From an uncultured Lachnospiraceae bacterium (GTDB lineage Bacteria; Bacillota; Clostridia; Lachnospirales; Lachnospiraceae): DNA of 52,555 nt. Every line of letters starts with the position of its first letter. Position 1 is the first letter of the stretch. The notes below the pieces were generated by a model. That model saw nothing but the letters and a program-made list of their open reading frames with translations, was not told where the DNA came from and searched no databases. The stretch spans positions 1 to 52,555 of the forward strand of contig CAKQYS010000014.1 in NCBI GenBank assembly GCA_934293375.1, given 5' to 3'. The translations under genes were made by a program, and so were the position numbers. Positions 34,357 to 44,560 of the stretch are shown piece after piece.

Positions 34357-37300
34357 TTATCTACGCTTTATCCTCAAAATTATCATTCCCGCTGCGCAAA
34401 GTGTAAGCAATCCAACTATATACATTACAGGCACATCATCTCCTGTGTTGACGCTCTCCTCATTTTGAGACTTATTGTCTTGTGTCTTGGTACTCTTATC
34501 CTTTTGAGATGCATCGTCTCGTGCATCGGCATTCTCATCACTTTGGGCTGCATCGTCTTGTGTATCGGCATTCTCATCGCTTTGGGCTGCATCGTCTTGT
34601 GTATTGGCATTCTCATTGTTTTGAGATGTATTCTCTTGTGTACCGGCATTATTATTGTCTGATTTATCCGCATCTGCTTTTTTTGTTACCGTTATCTTAA
34701 ATGTAACCGTATTTGACGGATAACTCATAGTTACAATATGCTCCCCTACAGTCAGACTGTCCATATATGCCTTTTTCATGGTAGCAATTGTTGAGCCCTC
34801 CACAAGTGTATACGCACTGCTGTCAACTGTAGTATCATCCATCTTGATGCTCTTAAGCTCACTGAGTGCTCCTGTACATTTCAGAATCAGTCCGGTATCT
34901 GTTCCGATTTCATAGGTAAGCTGAGACTCGCTCTCTACCATCTTGCATGTACATACAATCTTGATCTTTTTCTTTGCGGCAAGATGATTTTCATCCCCGT
35001 CATAATAAGCTTCCAACTCCATTATACTTCCCAATACCGGGGCCTTTGTAAGGTCTCCGGCTGCAAAATGCCATCCCTCAGGCAGCTTGATCTCACTAAG
35101 AGATTTTACGGATACCTCAGGAAGAATATTTATAATATTATCCACATCCACCGGTGGCTTTACTGCCTTATTAACTGTAATTGCATATGAAACACTTGTT
35201 TCCGCATACGCAGTGGTTTCGGATGCTGTTGCAATGACAACTACAGGCGTGTCGCTTGCCTTTAATATTGTAATTCTGCCTGTGGCAGGATCAACCTTAA
35301 CAACATCCTGCGGACTCCGGCTATCAACAGAATAGACTACACTACTTCCGGTGACGGCTCCACTGACCTCGCAGACAAATGGATCGTCTCCATATTCCTT
35401 GATCACAGAAGCCTGCTGAAAGCTTAACTGATCCTGTGTATCTTTCTTAATCGCCTTAATTGTAATTGTAACATCATAGTTTTCATAATTGGTACTGCTT
35501 ATTGTCAATACAAACTCTGCTTCCCTGCCAATATTGTTTTTTTCGTTGACAAGCTCACATGCAAAGGTGGTATCCTTAGCCTGATACGAACTTATGATAT
35601 CTGCCCCCTTTGTGACAGAACATCCTTCGATTTTTGCTCCGTCAGGGATACCGATTGTATTGAGGTCACAACTTTTTTCATTTCCGATTTTAAGGTCATA
35701 TATGACATCCCTGACACCGGAAAACTGTATTTTATGAATGGAAAATGTCAAGGTTTTGTCATCAAAAATATAATTTGATGTATCGACAGACTTCACAAGG
35801 ATTCTGCCTGTATTGTCCCCGGCATTCGTATTGCTCTCGTAATCCAGTTCATAATCTGTCCCCTTTGACAAGGTGACAGACGCCATCACCGTAACATCCG
35901 GCTTGATCTCAGATCCGGTATAATCGTGATCCGATGCATGTTGTGTCGTAATCTCAATACGCTTTCTTGCAATGGCCGCCTCCGTCTGTGCCTCGGTCGC
36001 CGACAGAACATAATTGTCCTTGTCATTGCCTGCTAATACCAGCCCGGTGGCCGTTACCGTCCTTGTACCCGCATTGCTACTGTCATAGCTTGCACCGGCC
36101 GCTGTCAAGGATACATCATCACCCTCCTTGACGCCTGAGAGTGTGCATGTAATTTCTGCATCCGCATTTCCATCATACTCTTTTCCTGTACATGCTATAA
36201 CAGGGGTAAGCGTCTTTCTCTCAACATGCAGTGTATACTGTACTGTCTTTTCGCTGAAGTCATCTGTTAATGAGGCGGTCGCACTGATCGTTACCGTACC
36301 GTCCCCAACGGACAGAATGCTTACCTCACCCGTTTGCGGATCCACCTTCGCGATACTGTCATCCGAGCTCTTATATGTAATGCTGCTTCCGTCTACATTG
36401 CCCTTTGCCGCAATGGTAAACTTCTCGTCACCATACACCTTATTGACCTCGGTAACATCAAATTGGAAGTCATCCTGCGATGCCTTCTGTATAATCGTAA
36501 AATCATCATATGCCTCGCATTCCAGATAATTCTGGGTCTGCGCAAATACAGCCTTTATTGTATATTCGCCCTTTGCATTCGGCACCTCCGCTGTATAGGT
36601 ACTGTCATCCGCGTCCTTCTTCTTATAATAAAATGCTACCGCAGCGGTTCCATTCGTCTCCGATTCCACAGAGATCTGCCCCATTGGCTCATCGACAGCC
36701 CAGTCCTCAATACTGACGGTTCCGCTTCCTGCTATACGATTGACCGTAACCGGGATCCGCAAGGTCTCATACTCAAAATTATCCGGATCTGCCATATCTA
36801 CCTGCAAATAGGTAGTGCCGGCCCCAACGATCTCTAATTTGTCACCCTTCACCTTGATGACATCCGCATTGCCTGTGGAATATACATACCTCTTATACTG
36901 ATCCTTAAGTGTATTTGACGGAGAAACCGGTGTACAGCTTATTCCAAGCTCACTCAATGGGATCGCATCCCCAAGATAATCTCTTTCCACCCCGGTTACC
37001 GATGCTGCAAGCGTAACCGGCAGTGGCTTAAGTGGACTACTGGCCGGAAGCTCTAGTATATGCGGTTCGGTATAATAGTTTGGAGTGGTCCTATATCTTC
37101 CCATATAATAATTCTGTTTCGTAAATACCAAGCTGATTGTATCACAACCTGCATTCTCTGAGGAATAAAAGGCTCTGATATCATACTCATCATCGCTTTT
37201 ACAAGGTATGGACTCTCCCGGAACCACACCGGTTCCCTCCAGAGCTAATATCTCAACTCTCTTCATGTCACCACAATAATAGTATTCGTCGCCTATGGTG

Positions 37301-40300
37301 ATACCTGTAATCGTGATCTCCCTCGGAGAAATGGTAACGGAATCAATTGACTTTTTAATGACAGCAGTTCCATCGGTAAGTGTTACATCAATTCGATAGG
37401 TTCCTGCATCCTTCGGCAGTCCATCCTTAACCTCATCCTGACCCTCTCGATTCCATGCCTGTACCCAATCCTCTATACACTGATACTGGTAGCTCGCAGT
37501 TACATTCTGCAGGCCGCATGTATAATTCACCACAACAGGCTGGCCATCATATTCCTTGTCCTGTGTGGAAACCGTAATCTCTGCATATTCTCCACAGACC
37601 GAACATCTTCCATACTGATTATAGGTATGTGCTTTTGTCACATTGTCGGAATCCACCGTAAGTGCATCCTTCGATACCGGCTGCATATCCGCATCCAGAT
37701 ATAGCGACTCCGAGCATACCCGGCAATCCGGGGCACATTCATAATGGGCTTCGTAATTTTTGTTACAGGTTCTGCTTCCACCGCCGTCTACATATACCAT
37801 ATGATGGATATAGCCAAGGCTTGCGTTATTCTTAATTCTGGCGATGTATGCCTCATATTGATCACTACCCCCTATATATATGATATTGGAGGAATACTGA
37901 TCGCCGCTTACCTCCGTTGCCTTCGTGAGGTCAACATCCGTGGTCAGAATTGCATAGGTGTTTCCGCTGGCATGATACTTTGTCTGCTTCGGCGTATGGT
38001 AGAAGACCGATAACGGTGTATCACCGCTTATTTGATATCCAATATAATTAAGCGCATAATCTGTATGGGATTCCGGAATCTCTACACGCTTAAGCCCTGT
38101 ATTCCCTTTCACATAGATACCGCCGTTAAATCCACTACCGTATATGATTCTGGTCACCGTACAGTTTTTTACCCCTGATTGTTTTACCGTTCCCGGAATA
38201 TTCAGGTCGCATCCAAACTGAACATAATCGAAATTTAAATCTTGCACGCCACTTCCTATGCTGATGCTTCCGATATAGGAATTATTAATCCATCCACTAT
38301 ATATATACAAAACAGAATCCGGTATCGTAAAGCGCTCAAAACTTAGGCCGGAGAACGCATAATCATATATCCTAGTCAGATTTGCACCAGAACCGTATTC
38401 CACCGCAAGTGTTTTTCTTGCATTTGGATTGTAGAAGGCATAGCTTCCTATGGAGGCACCGCCATTGATCACAACCTTATTGTATATGCAGCTTGACCAT
38501 GGTGCAGTAGACCTTCCGCCTTTTATCTCATAATTCATCATTTTGACATCCGATGCACCTTCAATCGTAAGAACGCCGTCCTTACATTTCCAGGTAAGCT
38601 CCGACTCATGTCCGGATTCTCCACAGTTGCCGCTGGCACCTGACGCACTGATCTCTAATTTCGTGATATTCAGATTGTAGTTGGCATCCTGATCCTCTGC
38701 AGGTGTGTATTGTATATATGCAGATGTCGCATCCTCTGGGATCTCTATATTGTCAAATGTCATGCTCACATTCTGTACAGAAAGACCTTTCACAGACTTG
38801 GTTCCTGCCACCTGATCATTGACATAAATCGCATATGTGCCGTTTGGTTTTGTATTTACACCGCTGCCATCTGCGTATACCTGCAGCTTTTTGGTAGCAG
38901 CATCATAATCATAGCTTAAGGTGACATCGTATTTGACAATCTCAACATACGCACGTTCTCCCTGCACAGGCACATAGCCTGCCGCATAGGCAGAGCCCTC
39001 ATTTGCATACACATAGAATCGGAATTTGCCTGTGGAACCATCATACGCAGGCTTCTCCGCCAGCACCCCATTATTCATATACATAACAGGCTTTGCATAG
39101 TCAAGATCGCCTACGGCATCCCTTGTGGAAGAATTCTTCGACAAAGGTAAATCCGATGCCTTCGGAAGTCTGTTCAGGTTTGTCTGGTAGGTGTACCATT
39201 TTGTATAGTACCATGTTGTGGCATTTAACGGGTTCTGTTTTTTCACTGTAAGTGTTGCAAGGGCAGGAAGGGCAGGAATATCGTATCTTTCATATCCCAC
39301 CGTCTCCACAAGCTTCAGCTTCAGATTATCATAGGTCCCCGCCTCAAATGCGTAGGTTACAGTCGCCGTATTGCCGGAAACCGTTGTGGAGGCAAGCAGG
39401 ACATCCCCATCATACAATCCAAAGGTGCCATCAAACAGATGATCGCTTGCAAGCGTGTCCTTAACATCAATGGTATATGTAATCTTATCCCCTGCATAGG
39501 TCTCATTATTTGTGATCCCTGTGATTTTGAGGTTATAAGCCTTGAGATTTCTCTTTTCAAGTGTCAGCGTCTGCTCAGGCGTGATACGACTCATATCATA
39601 ATAATATTTCATCACATCCTTTGTTAGTGTTGTTACGCCATACGATGTGATCTTACCGTTTTTCAGGAACTGGCTTCCGCTGCAATAAAGCGTAGGGCTG
39701 TATGTGCCTGCCTTGTTGAATTGATCCAGATAATAGTAATATGGATATGCATTTTCCATTTTCTGGACATCAGATGCTGCAAATCCGGCCGCAGGGAGAA
39801 TATACTCGGTATTGGAAGTACTCCACTCCGGTTTTGTCACATATGGGATGGATTCATTTGCTTTTACGGACAGCTTTCCCTTTGCATAGTACGCACCCTT
39901 CAGGGTAAAGCCTGCCTTGTTGCTGTCATCAACCTGTATCGAAATCGTCTCGCCCGCTTTATAGCTTACGCCATTGTACTGATAAAGGATATACTTGTCA
40001 TCCGTATTCTTTCCCGGTACAGTCACCTCCACACTGCCTGAATGAAGCTGCTGATATCCCACTGCGGTTCCGTTCAACTGAATGGTGACATATCCGTATT
40101 CACTTTCAACGGTACTGCCCTTCAGATTGGTTTTTCCATCTGTCCTGTTGTATATACTGCTGTCAGATGCCGCTGCGGCATTATACAGTAAATCCGTGTA
40201 AGCGAGATCCTCTTTCACGGAATCTGTCACCTTGTTACCGATACCATGCACCTGATAGTCATATGTATTCCGGTTGGAAATCTTGGCATAGCTATTAGAT

Positions 40301-41232
40301 ACGGTTCCACCGTTCAGACCACAAACCGCACCGATGTCATATACATACCAGGTTCCTCTGGAGGAGGAAAACCCATATACATAGGCATCCATGGTAACCC
40401 ATGCCAGTGCAATCGTTCCCTTATTGTATCCTACACATGGGGAGCACTGGCTGTATGTCATGGAACCATCCATATGTCTGGTCCCTGATGTAAACGAGCT
40501 ATTGTCAACGACAACGCCCTTCACCGTGCCATTATTGATACCACACACGCCACCAAACTTGGTAACATTGAACGGAATGCTGAAATTCAATCCATCAAGC
40601 GTAATATTGCTTATGGTTCCGTCGTTCGTACCCACAAGACCGCCAAAGCTGTCCGGGAAATTGTTGACATCATATTTTGTATAATTTCCAGAGACAAAGC
40701 TCACGGTAATACTAAGATTGTTCACCATGACATTGTCAACGGTTCCTTTATTGGTACGTGCAAGCGCAGCGACACCCTCGTTTAAGCGTCTGTTGTTCTC
40801 GTTCTGCATGTAAATGCCCACATTCGGTGATTCGAAAACAAGATTCTTCACAATACCATCTGCCGAAATCGTGTCAAAGATATTACCGGTTGTCTTTCGA
40901 TTGTTGTTGATCGTCGCCGGTTTCACTGCAATACCGCTTATGCTGTGTCCATCACCATCCAGAATGCCCGCAAAGGATGGGATTGGTTCAAAGATATCCG
41001 TGATCGTAATATCTGCGGTAAGCTTAAAATATGCATCTGGATTCTGCCGGATCTTTTCCAGATCCTGATAGCTTCCGATCAGATATGGGTTATTCTTTGT
41101 ACCATACTCCGCTCCCTGATCCTCCGCATGTACATGATAACCATTATTCCATATACCGCTGTCAAAAGGCATGACGGCACAAAACATGACCGCTGCCAGA
41201 AATAGTGCTATAAACCGCTTTGCTCTCTTCAT
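34357..41232 (-). CDS. Giant multidomain surface protein
   Basis: A 2291-residue secreted protein. A signal peptide covers about 1-37. GLUG-type beta-helix repeats follow (about 90-330; repeated GGLVGTN, GGVCGIN, GAVCGLN), then beta-sandwich modules. A BspA-like leucine-rich segment (about 950-1080) comes next, then a cysteine-pair region with CAPDCRVC and CSVCGEY (about 1190-1240). Several YDG/MBG and Big-like modules follow (for example KEYDGNADAEITC). A Gln/Asn/Asp-rich 13-residue repeat stalk sits near 2190-2255. The C-terminus has NTGDDVP, a hydrophobic span and RIKRR, resembling a sortase signal, although the usual L/N-P before x-TG is absent. Likely an adhesin or glycan-binding protein anchored in the wall. 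It starts the operon with the LuxR regulator. Confidence 0.85.
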   Translation of the reverse strand: MKRAKRFIALFLAAVMFCAVMPFDSGIWNNGYHVHAEDQGAEYGTKNNPYLIGSYQDLEKIRQNPDAYFKLTADITITDIFEPIPSFAGILDGDGHSISGIAVKPATINNNRKTTGNIFDTISADGIVKNLVFESPNVGIYMQNENNRRLNEGVAALARTNKGTVDNVMVNNLSITVSFVSGNYTKYDVNNFPDSFGGLVGTNDGTISNITLDGLNFSIPFNVTKFGGVCGINNGTVKGVVVDNSSFTSGTRHMDGSMTYSQCSPCVGYNKGTIALAWVTMDAYVYGFSSSRGTWYVYDIGAVCGLNGGTVSNSYAKISNRNTYDYQVHGIGNKVTDSVKEDLAYTDLLYNAAAASDSSIYNRTDGKTNLKGSTVESEYGYVTIQLNGTAVGYQQLHSGSVEVTVPGKNTDDKYILYQYNGVSYKAGETISIQVDDSNKAGFTLKGAYYAKGKLSVKANESIPYVTKPEWSTSNTEYILPAAGFAASDVQKMENAYPYYYYLDQFNKAGTYSPTLYCSGSQFLKNGKITSYGVTTLTKDVMKYYYDMSRITPEQTLTLEKRNLKAYNLKITGITNNETYAGDKITYTIDVKDTLASDHLFDGTFGLYDGDVLLASTTVSGNTATVTYAFEAGTYDNLKLKLVETVGYERYDIPALPALATLTVKKQNPLNATTWYYTKWYTYQTNLNRLPKASDLPLSKNSSTRDAVGDLDYAKPVMYMNNGVLAEKPAYDGSTGKFRFYVYANEGSAYAAGYVPVQGERAYVEIVKYDVTLSYDYDAATKKLQVYADGSGVNTKPNGTYAIYVNDQVAGTKSVKGLSVQNVSMTFDNIEIPEDATSAYIQYTPAEDQDANYNLNITKLEISASGASGNCGESGHESELTWKCKDGVLTIEGASDVKMMNYEIKGGRSTAPWSSCIYNKVVINGGASIGSYAFYNPNARKTLAVEYGSGANLTRIYDYAFSGLSFERFTIPDSVLYIYSGWINNSYIGSISIGSGVQDLNFDYVQFGCDLNIPGTVKQSGVKNCTVTRIIYGSGFNGGIYVKGNTGLKRVEIPESHTDYALNYIGYQISGDTPLSVFYHTPKQTKYHASGNTYAILTTDVDLTKATEVSGDQYSSNIIYIGGSDQYEAYIARIKNNASLGYIHHMVYVDGGGSRTCNKNYEAHYECAPDCRVCSESLYLDADMQPVSKDALTVDSDNVTKAHTYNQYGRCSVCGEYAEITVSTQDKEYDGQPVVVNYTCGLQNVTASYQYQCIEDWVQAWNREGQDEVKDGLPKDAGTYRIDVTLTDGTAVIKKSIDSVTISPREITITGITIGDEYYYCGDMKRVEILALEGTGVVPGESIPCKSDDEYDIRAFYSSENAGCDTISLVFTKQNYYMGRYRTTPNYYTEPHILELPASSPLKPLPVTLAASVTGVERDYLGDAIPLSELGISCTPVSPSNTLKDQYKRYVYSTGNADVIKVKGDKLEIVGAGTTYLQVDMADPDNFEYETLRIPVTVNRIAGSGTVSIEDWAVDEPMGQISVESETNGTAAVAFYYKKKDADDSTYTAEVPNAKGEYTIKAVFAQTQNYLECEAYDDFTIIQKASQDDFQFDVTEVNKVYGDEKFTIAAKGNVDGSSITYKSSDDSIAKVDPQTGEVSILSVGDGTVTISATASLTDDFSEKTVQYTLHVERKTLTPVIACTGKEYDGNADAEITCTLSGVKEGDDVSLTAAGASYDSSNAGTRTVTATGLVLAGNDKDNYVLSATEAQTEAAIARKRIEITTQHASDHDYTGSEIKPDVTVMASVTLSKGTDYELDYESNTNAGDNTGRILVKSVDTSNYIFDDKTLTFSIHKIQFSGVRDVIYDLKIGNEKSCDLNTIGIPDGAKIEGCSVTKGADIISSYQAKDTTFACELVNEKNNIGREAEFVLTISSTNYENYDVTITIKAIKKDTQDQLSFQQASVIKEYGDDPFVCEVSGAVTGSSVVYSVDSRSPQDVVKVDPATGRITILKASDTPVVVIATASETTAYAETSVSYAITVNKAVKPPVDVDNIINILPEVSVKSLSEIKLPEGWHFAAGDLTKAPVLGSIMELEAYYDGDENHLAAKKKIKIVCTCKMVESESQLTYEIGTDTGLILKCTGALSELKSIKMDDTTVDSSAYTLVEGSTIATMKKAYMDSLTVGEHIVTMSYPSNTVTFKITVTKKADADKSDNNNAGTQENTSQNNENANTQDDAAQSDENADTQDDAAQSDENADARDDASQKDKSTKTQDNKSQNEESVNTGDDVPVMYIVGLLTLCAAGMIILRIKRR
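34528..34644. repeat. 39-bp tandem repeat in the surface protein stalk
   Basis: Three consecutive 39-bp units begin at 34528, 34567 and 34606. Units 1 and 2 are nearly identical and unit 3 is diverged; more degenerate copies extend on both sides (about 34470-34660). Each encodes 13 residues of the type QDDAAQSDENA(D/N)T. The length is a multiple of three, so copy-number change would keep the frame. Confidence 0.85.
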
Positions 41233-41290
41233 AATGCCCCCCCTATTGAAATTTTATGCTATGAATACATATTTTCTATAATCATCCTAA

Positions 41291-41319
41291 ATTATATTTG
41301 AGGCTTTTGCGGCAGTCAA
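41291..41319 (-). promoter_or_regulatory. Promoter of the surface protein-LuxR operon
   Basis: TTGACT (41314-41319) and a perfect TATAAT (41291-41296) are spaced by exactly 17 nt on the minus strand, about 60 bp before the surface protein start. Confidence 0.85.
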
Positions 41320-41335
41320 CTATACTAAAGTATAG
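41320..41335. promoter_or_regulatory. Candidate operator abutting the -35 box
   Basis: A 16-nt inverted repeat with 7-bp arms (CTATACT and AGTATAG, centre AA) touches the upstream edge of the -35 hexamer. This is a typical activator position. It is not followed by a T-run, so it is not a terminator for the upstream permease gene. The LuxR-type regulator at the end of the operon is the obvious candidate to bind it. Confidence 0.6.
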
Positions 41336-41351
41336 GTTTTCACTATTTTTT

Positions 41352-42548
41352 TTAATTTGGTTCTGATTTTGCAGGCTCCTCTGTATCTGCATTGCCAGCC
41401 GGTGGCGTATGCACGATCCCCCGTTTCTTTTCTTTTTTCACGATCCACTTATCAAACTCCACCTTTAAAAATCCGGCTACCGGCACTGCCAGCAACATAC
41501 CCAGAAAGCCACCTATGGAACCTGCCACGATCAATGCGATAATGACTAAAAGCGGATGGATATCTATGCTCTGACTTAAAAGCTTCGGTCCAATAATATT
41601 TCCATCAATCGTCTGGATCACTAACAACACGATGATCGCAATCACCATTTTCTTGATCTCGCCATTTACAAGGCATACAATTGCCGTCAAGCCATATGCC
41701 ACGATCGGTCCACAGTATGGAATCAGGTTAAATAGGCCGGCAAAAAATCCGATCAGAATAGAAAATTTGACACCAACTATCGAAAGGGAGGTTCCGATCA
41801 ATATCATCATTACGATCACATCCATGCCCTGACCTTTGAGATAACCTGAAAATGCATGATCCAGATCCCCTAACAGTTCTCTGATCCGAAGATTTGTCTT
41901 CTCCCGGAAACAAGCCGTTGCAACACGATCTAACATGCCGACCACCACCCGGCCGTCAAGCATAAAATAAATGCCTATGATCAAACTGAATATCGCATTT
42001 GTAATAATCCCTGATGCATTGTTCACACTGGAAAGAATGCCATTTAAAAATCCGGTGATCGCAGTGACCACATGCTGGGATGCATTCTGCACATATTCCG
42101 TGATCTGATCCGATTGTATATTCAGATTATCCAATTCCACTAACAGCTTCTGATAGAAAGCATTCAGACTATCCACAAAGCTCTGCAGGATCATAGACAT
42201 ATCATTAAAATTTGCCACCTTCAGCTGATCGGTCACACTGAACACAAGCGCTGAAACCATTGCGGTCAATACCAGGATCACCAACAGCATGGTAGCAGCC
42301 ACCGCCAGACCTCTGCGTCCTTTCATCCATTTCTCAAACAGATTCACGATTGGATTAAACAGATATGCAATGGCAAAACCCCACACGACAGGGCTGAGCA
42401 CTGTCAGGACCCACATGATCTTATCCCAGATCGTACCTGCAATCTGCGGTATATTATTCATTATTTTATTCAGAAACATAATAATAAATGCCGTCAAAAT
42501 CACATATCCCGACGCCTTCATATATTTTCTGTCAAATTGCCACTTCAT
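41352..42548 (-). CDS. AI-2E family transporter (UPF0118/PerM)
   Basis: A 398-residue membrane protein of the AI-2E/PerM permease family. The typical pattern is present: paired N-terminal membrane helices (about 12-32 and 42-62), another at 80-100, a soluble central helical domain, then clustered C-terminal helices. The family segments FSILIGFFAGLFNLIPYCGP and DIHPLLVIIALIVAGSIGG are clear. Family members move small molecules or ions; AI-2 transport is proven only for a few. The C-terminal 40 residues are charged and cytoplasmic. It follows the secreted transglutaminase gene by 12 bp, so the two are co-transcribed. Confidence 0.88.
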   Translation of the reverse strand: MKWQFDRKYMKASGYVILTAFIIMFLNKIMNNIPQIAGTIWDKIMWVLTVLSPVVWGFAIAYLFNPIVNLFEKWMKGRRGLAVAATMLLVILVLTAMVSALVFSVTDQLKVANFNDMSMILQSFVDSLNAFYQKLLVELDNLNIQSDQITEYVQNASQHVVTAITGFLNGILSSVNNASGIITNAIFSLIIGIYFMLDGRVVVGMLDRVATACFREKTNLRIRELLGDLDHAFSGYLKGQGMDVIVMMILIGTSLSIVGVKFSILIGFFAGLFNLIPYCGPIVAYGLTAIVCLVNGEIKKMVIAIIVLLVIQTIDGNIIGPKLLSQSIDIHPLLVIIALIVAGSIGGFLGMLLAVPVAGFLKVEFDKWIVKKEKKRGIVHTPPAGNADTEEPAKSEPN

Positions 42549-42560
42549 TGAAGTCCCCCC

Positions 42561-44024
42561 TTAATATCTTTTTCCATAGATCAGTTTCTTGATCGTCTTT
42601 TTGGCTCGCACCGGATACAGATCTCCATTGAAATCATGACAATTATGATTCTTATGAGAATAGTCTAAAATCTGGGAATCCGTAAGCAGACAGAAATATG
42701 CCTGTTTTTTTCTTGGTGTCGTATCAAAGTGATACCAGCCGCCCTTCACATACACCAAATTCCACCAGTGTCCACTCGCATATCCATCCACCTTCTTGAT
42801 CATGATGTTGGGAATCCCTGCACGCGTCAGCAGAATCCTCGCCGCTGCATAATATGTAAAGCAATCCCCATTCTGATACCGAAGACCCTCTGCTGCCGAA
42901 GCCGTCCAGCTGGACTTGTCTGAATGATCCACATAACTGTAGTTCTTCCGGATATACTGATAGATTGCCTCTGCCTTCTTCACATCCGACCATGAATCCT
43001 GTATGATCCCAGCAAGTATCTGCTCTGCCATACTGTCTAAGGAATTGGTCTTTTTTCTCAGATTCACCTTCGCATATGTCTTCGTCTCATTGCCGGCGGC
43101 ATCCTTTGCTGTCAGATATACCTTATACACTCCCGGCTTCGCACCATCCAACGCACTGTCATCCACTGTAAATGAAACCTTTCTGTCCCGGTCATCTTCG
43201 ACGGAAATATATTTTGTATAGTCAAAGTATTCCCCATCATAAACCGTCATAAACACCTGATCTTTTTTATAACTGTTCTTCCCAACAAATCCGGAGAACT
43301 CCGGAGCAGTTGTATCTTTCGTACCGTAGGTATACTTGTAGGTTTCCTTCACTATATTCTTTGTCTGCCTGCCATCTCCGGCATAGACAGTGATCGACCG
43401 CACCGTATATCCTGTTGCAAATTGTCCTGCCACATGTACCGGATCCACGGCTGTTTCTGACTGATCCCCTGATGATTGCAACACATATGATGGTGTACAA
43501 AATGTCTTCGTCTTTCCGGGTTTCACATTCGTAAACTCTGCCACCAGCTTCTGATCCCCTGATGCCGTATGCAGCTGATACTGCAGCTCAATCTTCGCCG
43601 CCTTCTTTGATGCCTTATTGGTCACCTTAACCGTAAAGCCTGCATCTGTAAGTGCAGCATCATATATGATCTCATCACACGCAACCCTCATATCCGGCAG
43701 TTTTTTATTTCTCTTAACAGTAATCCGAAATGCTTTACTGCGATATCCCTTTTTCTTCGCCTGAATAGTAACGGTACCAGGCTTCTTGCCTGATACCGTT
43801 CCATTATCATTCACATATGCGATTGTTGCATCACTGCTTGTATAGACAACATCCTGCGTCTTTGATGTGATCGAGATGGTCTTCCCAACCAAAACCGTAT
43901 CACCCGATATTGTGGCAGACACTGCCTGATCCTCTGCCTTGACAGGCAGCTTCACAACACACAAAACCAGTATGCAAAACAGGGTTATACCGCACAAAAG
44001 CCTGCTTGCCTTTATGTAGCTCAT
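42561..44024 (-). CDS. Secreted Big2-transglutaminase protein
   Basis: A 487-residue exported protein. The signal peptide covers about 1-31. A Big2 Ig-like domain (about 35-104), a beta-sandwich (about 115-235) and an Ig-like module (about 240-325) lead to a transglutaminase-like domain (about 335-440). The triad is intact: Cys388 in NGDCFTYYAAARILL, His419 in ASGHWWNLVYV and Asp434 in YHFDTTP. The C-terminus is Lys-rich with no membrane anchor. Probably acts in the wall as a crosslinking enzyme or protease. It lies 18 bp after the small secreted protein gene and 12 bp before the permease gene. Confidence 0.85.
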   Translation of the reverse strand: MSYIKASRLLCGITLFCILVLCVVKLPVKAEDQAVSATISGDTVLVGKTISITSKTQDVVYTSSDATIAYVNDNGTVSGKKPGTVTIQAKKKGYRSKAFRITVKRNKKLPDMRVACDEIIYDAALTDAGFTVKVTNKASKKAAKIELQYQLHTASGDQKLVAEFTNVKPGKTKTFCTPSYVLQSSGDQSETAVDPVHVAGQFATGYTVRSITVYAGDGRQTKNIVKETYKYTYGTKDTTAPEFSGFVGKNSYKKDQVFMTVYDGEYFDYTKYISVEDDRDRKVSFTVDDSALDGAKPGVYKVYLTAKDAAGNETKTYAKVNLRKKTNSLDSMAEQILAGIIQDSWSDVKKAEAIYQYIRKNYSYVDHSDKSSWTASAAEGLRYQNGDCFTYYAAARILLTRAGIPNIMIKKVDGYASGHWWNLVYVKGGWYHFDTTPRKKQAYFCLLTDSQILDYSHKNHNCHDFNGDLYPVRAKKTIKKLIYGKRY

Positions 44025-44042
44025 CCCATTCTCCCTCTCTGA

Positions 44043-44522
44043 TTATTTTGACACATACTTAATGGCTGAAACCACACCATCATCTACTGTAATGATGATC
44101 TTAGACTTGCCCTTTGTAGCAGTATATACGCCAAAGTTTTCCTTTGCCTTCTTGTACTTCTTCTTTACCTGCTTCTCTGTACTGCCAATCTTGATACCTT
44201 CCTTTGTAGATACCTTACTGTTGGTAAATGTGATACTGTTCACATACTCTGTCCCACCCTTCTTGGTAGAATAGGTAGTCAATGTAAAGTTATCATACTT
44301 ATATGTAATATCCTCTCCATTATATGCGCAGCTCTTCTTTGCTGTTCTTGTGCACTTTCCTGCCTTCTTGATAAACTTGCTTGCCTTGCTGCCGATTGTG
44401 ATCGACACGCCCTTATTCTTGAACTTATAACCACTAGCCGCATCTACACTCGTAAAGCTCAGCCCTGCCACAAGGGAAAACACCAACAATAGACTCATTA
44501 CCATCTTCATACATTTCTTCAT
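44043..44522 (-). CDS. Small lysine-rich secreted protein, unknown function
   Basis: A 159-residue protein. A signal peptide covers about 1-29 (cleavage after VDA). The mature part is beta-rich and about one fifth Lys. The segment EGIKIGSTEKQVKKKYKKAK resembles the helical turn seen in BamE/SmpA-like or PepSY-like small folds, but the match is weak. Two Cys (CTRTAKKSC, about 57-65) could form a disulfide. It is the first gene of the transcript that continues into a secreted transglutaminase and a permease, so it may be a partner or substrate of that enzyme. GAAAGGAAG precedes the ATG. Confidence 0.7.
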   Translation of the reverse strand: MKKCMKMVMSLLLVFSLVAGLSFTSVDAASGYKFKNKGVSITIGSKASKFIKKAGKCTRTAKKSCAYNGEDITYKYDNFTLTTYSTKKGGTEYVNSITFTNSKVSTKEGIKIGSTEKQVKKKYKKAKENFGVYTATKGKSKIIITVDDGVVSAIKYVSK

Positions 44523-44560
44523 AACTGTTATCTTCCTTTCATAAATAAGATTTTGAGGAT

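Noticed and set aside
34465..34700. CRISPR-like array at the surface protein repeats
   Set aside because: The 39-bp units are directly adjacent without spacers, keep the reading frame and encode a protein stalk.
41320..41335. Terminator for the AI-2E permease gene
   Set aside because: The palindrome has no T-run on either strand in the right place and abuts a consensus -35 box, so an operator is more likely.
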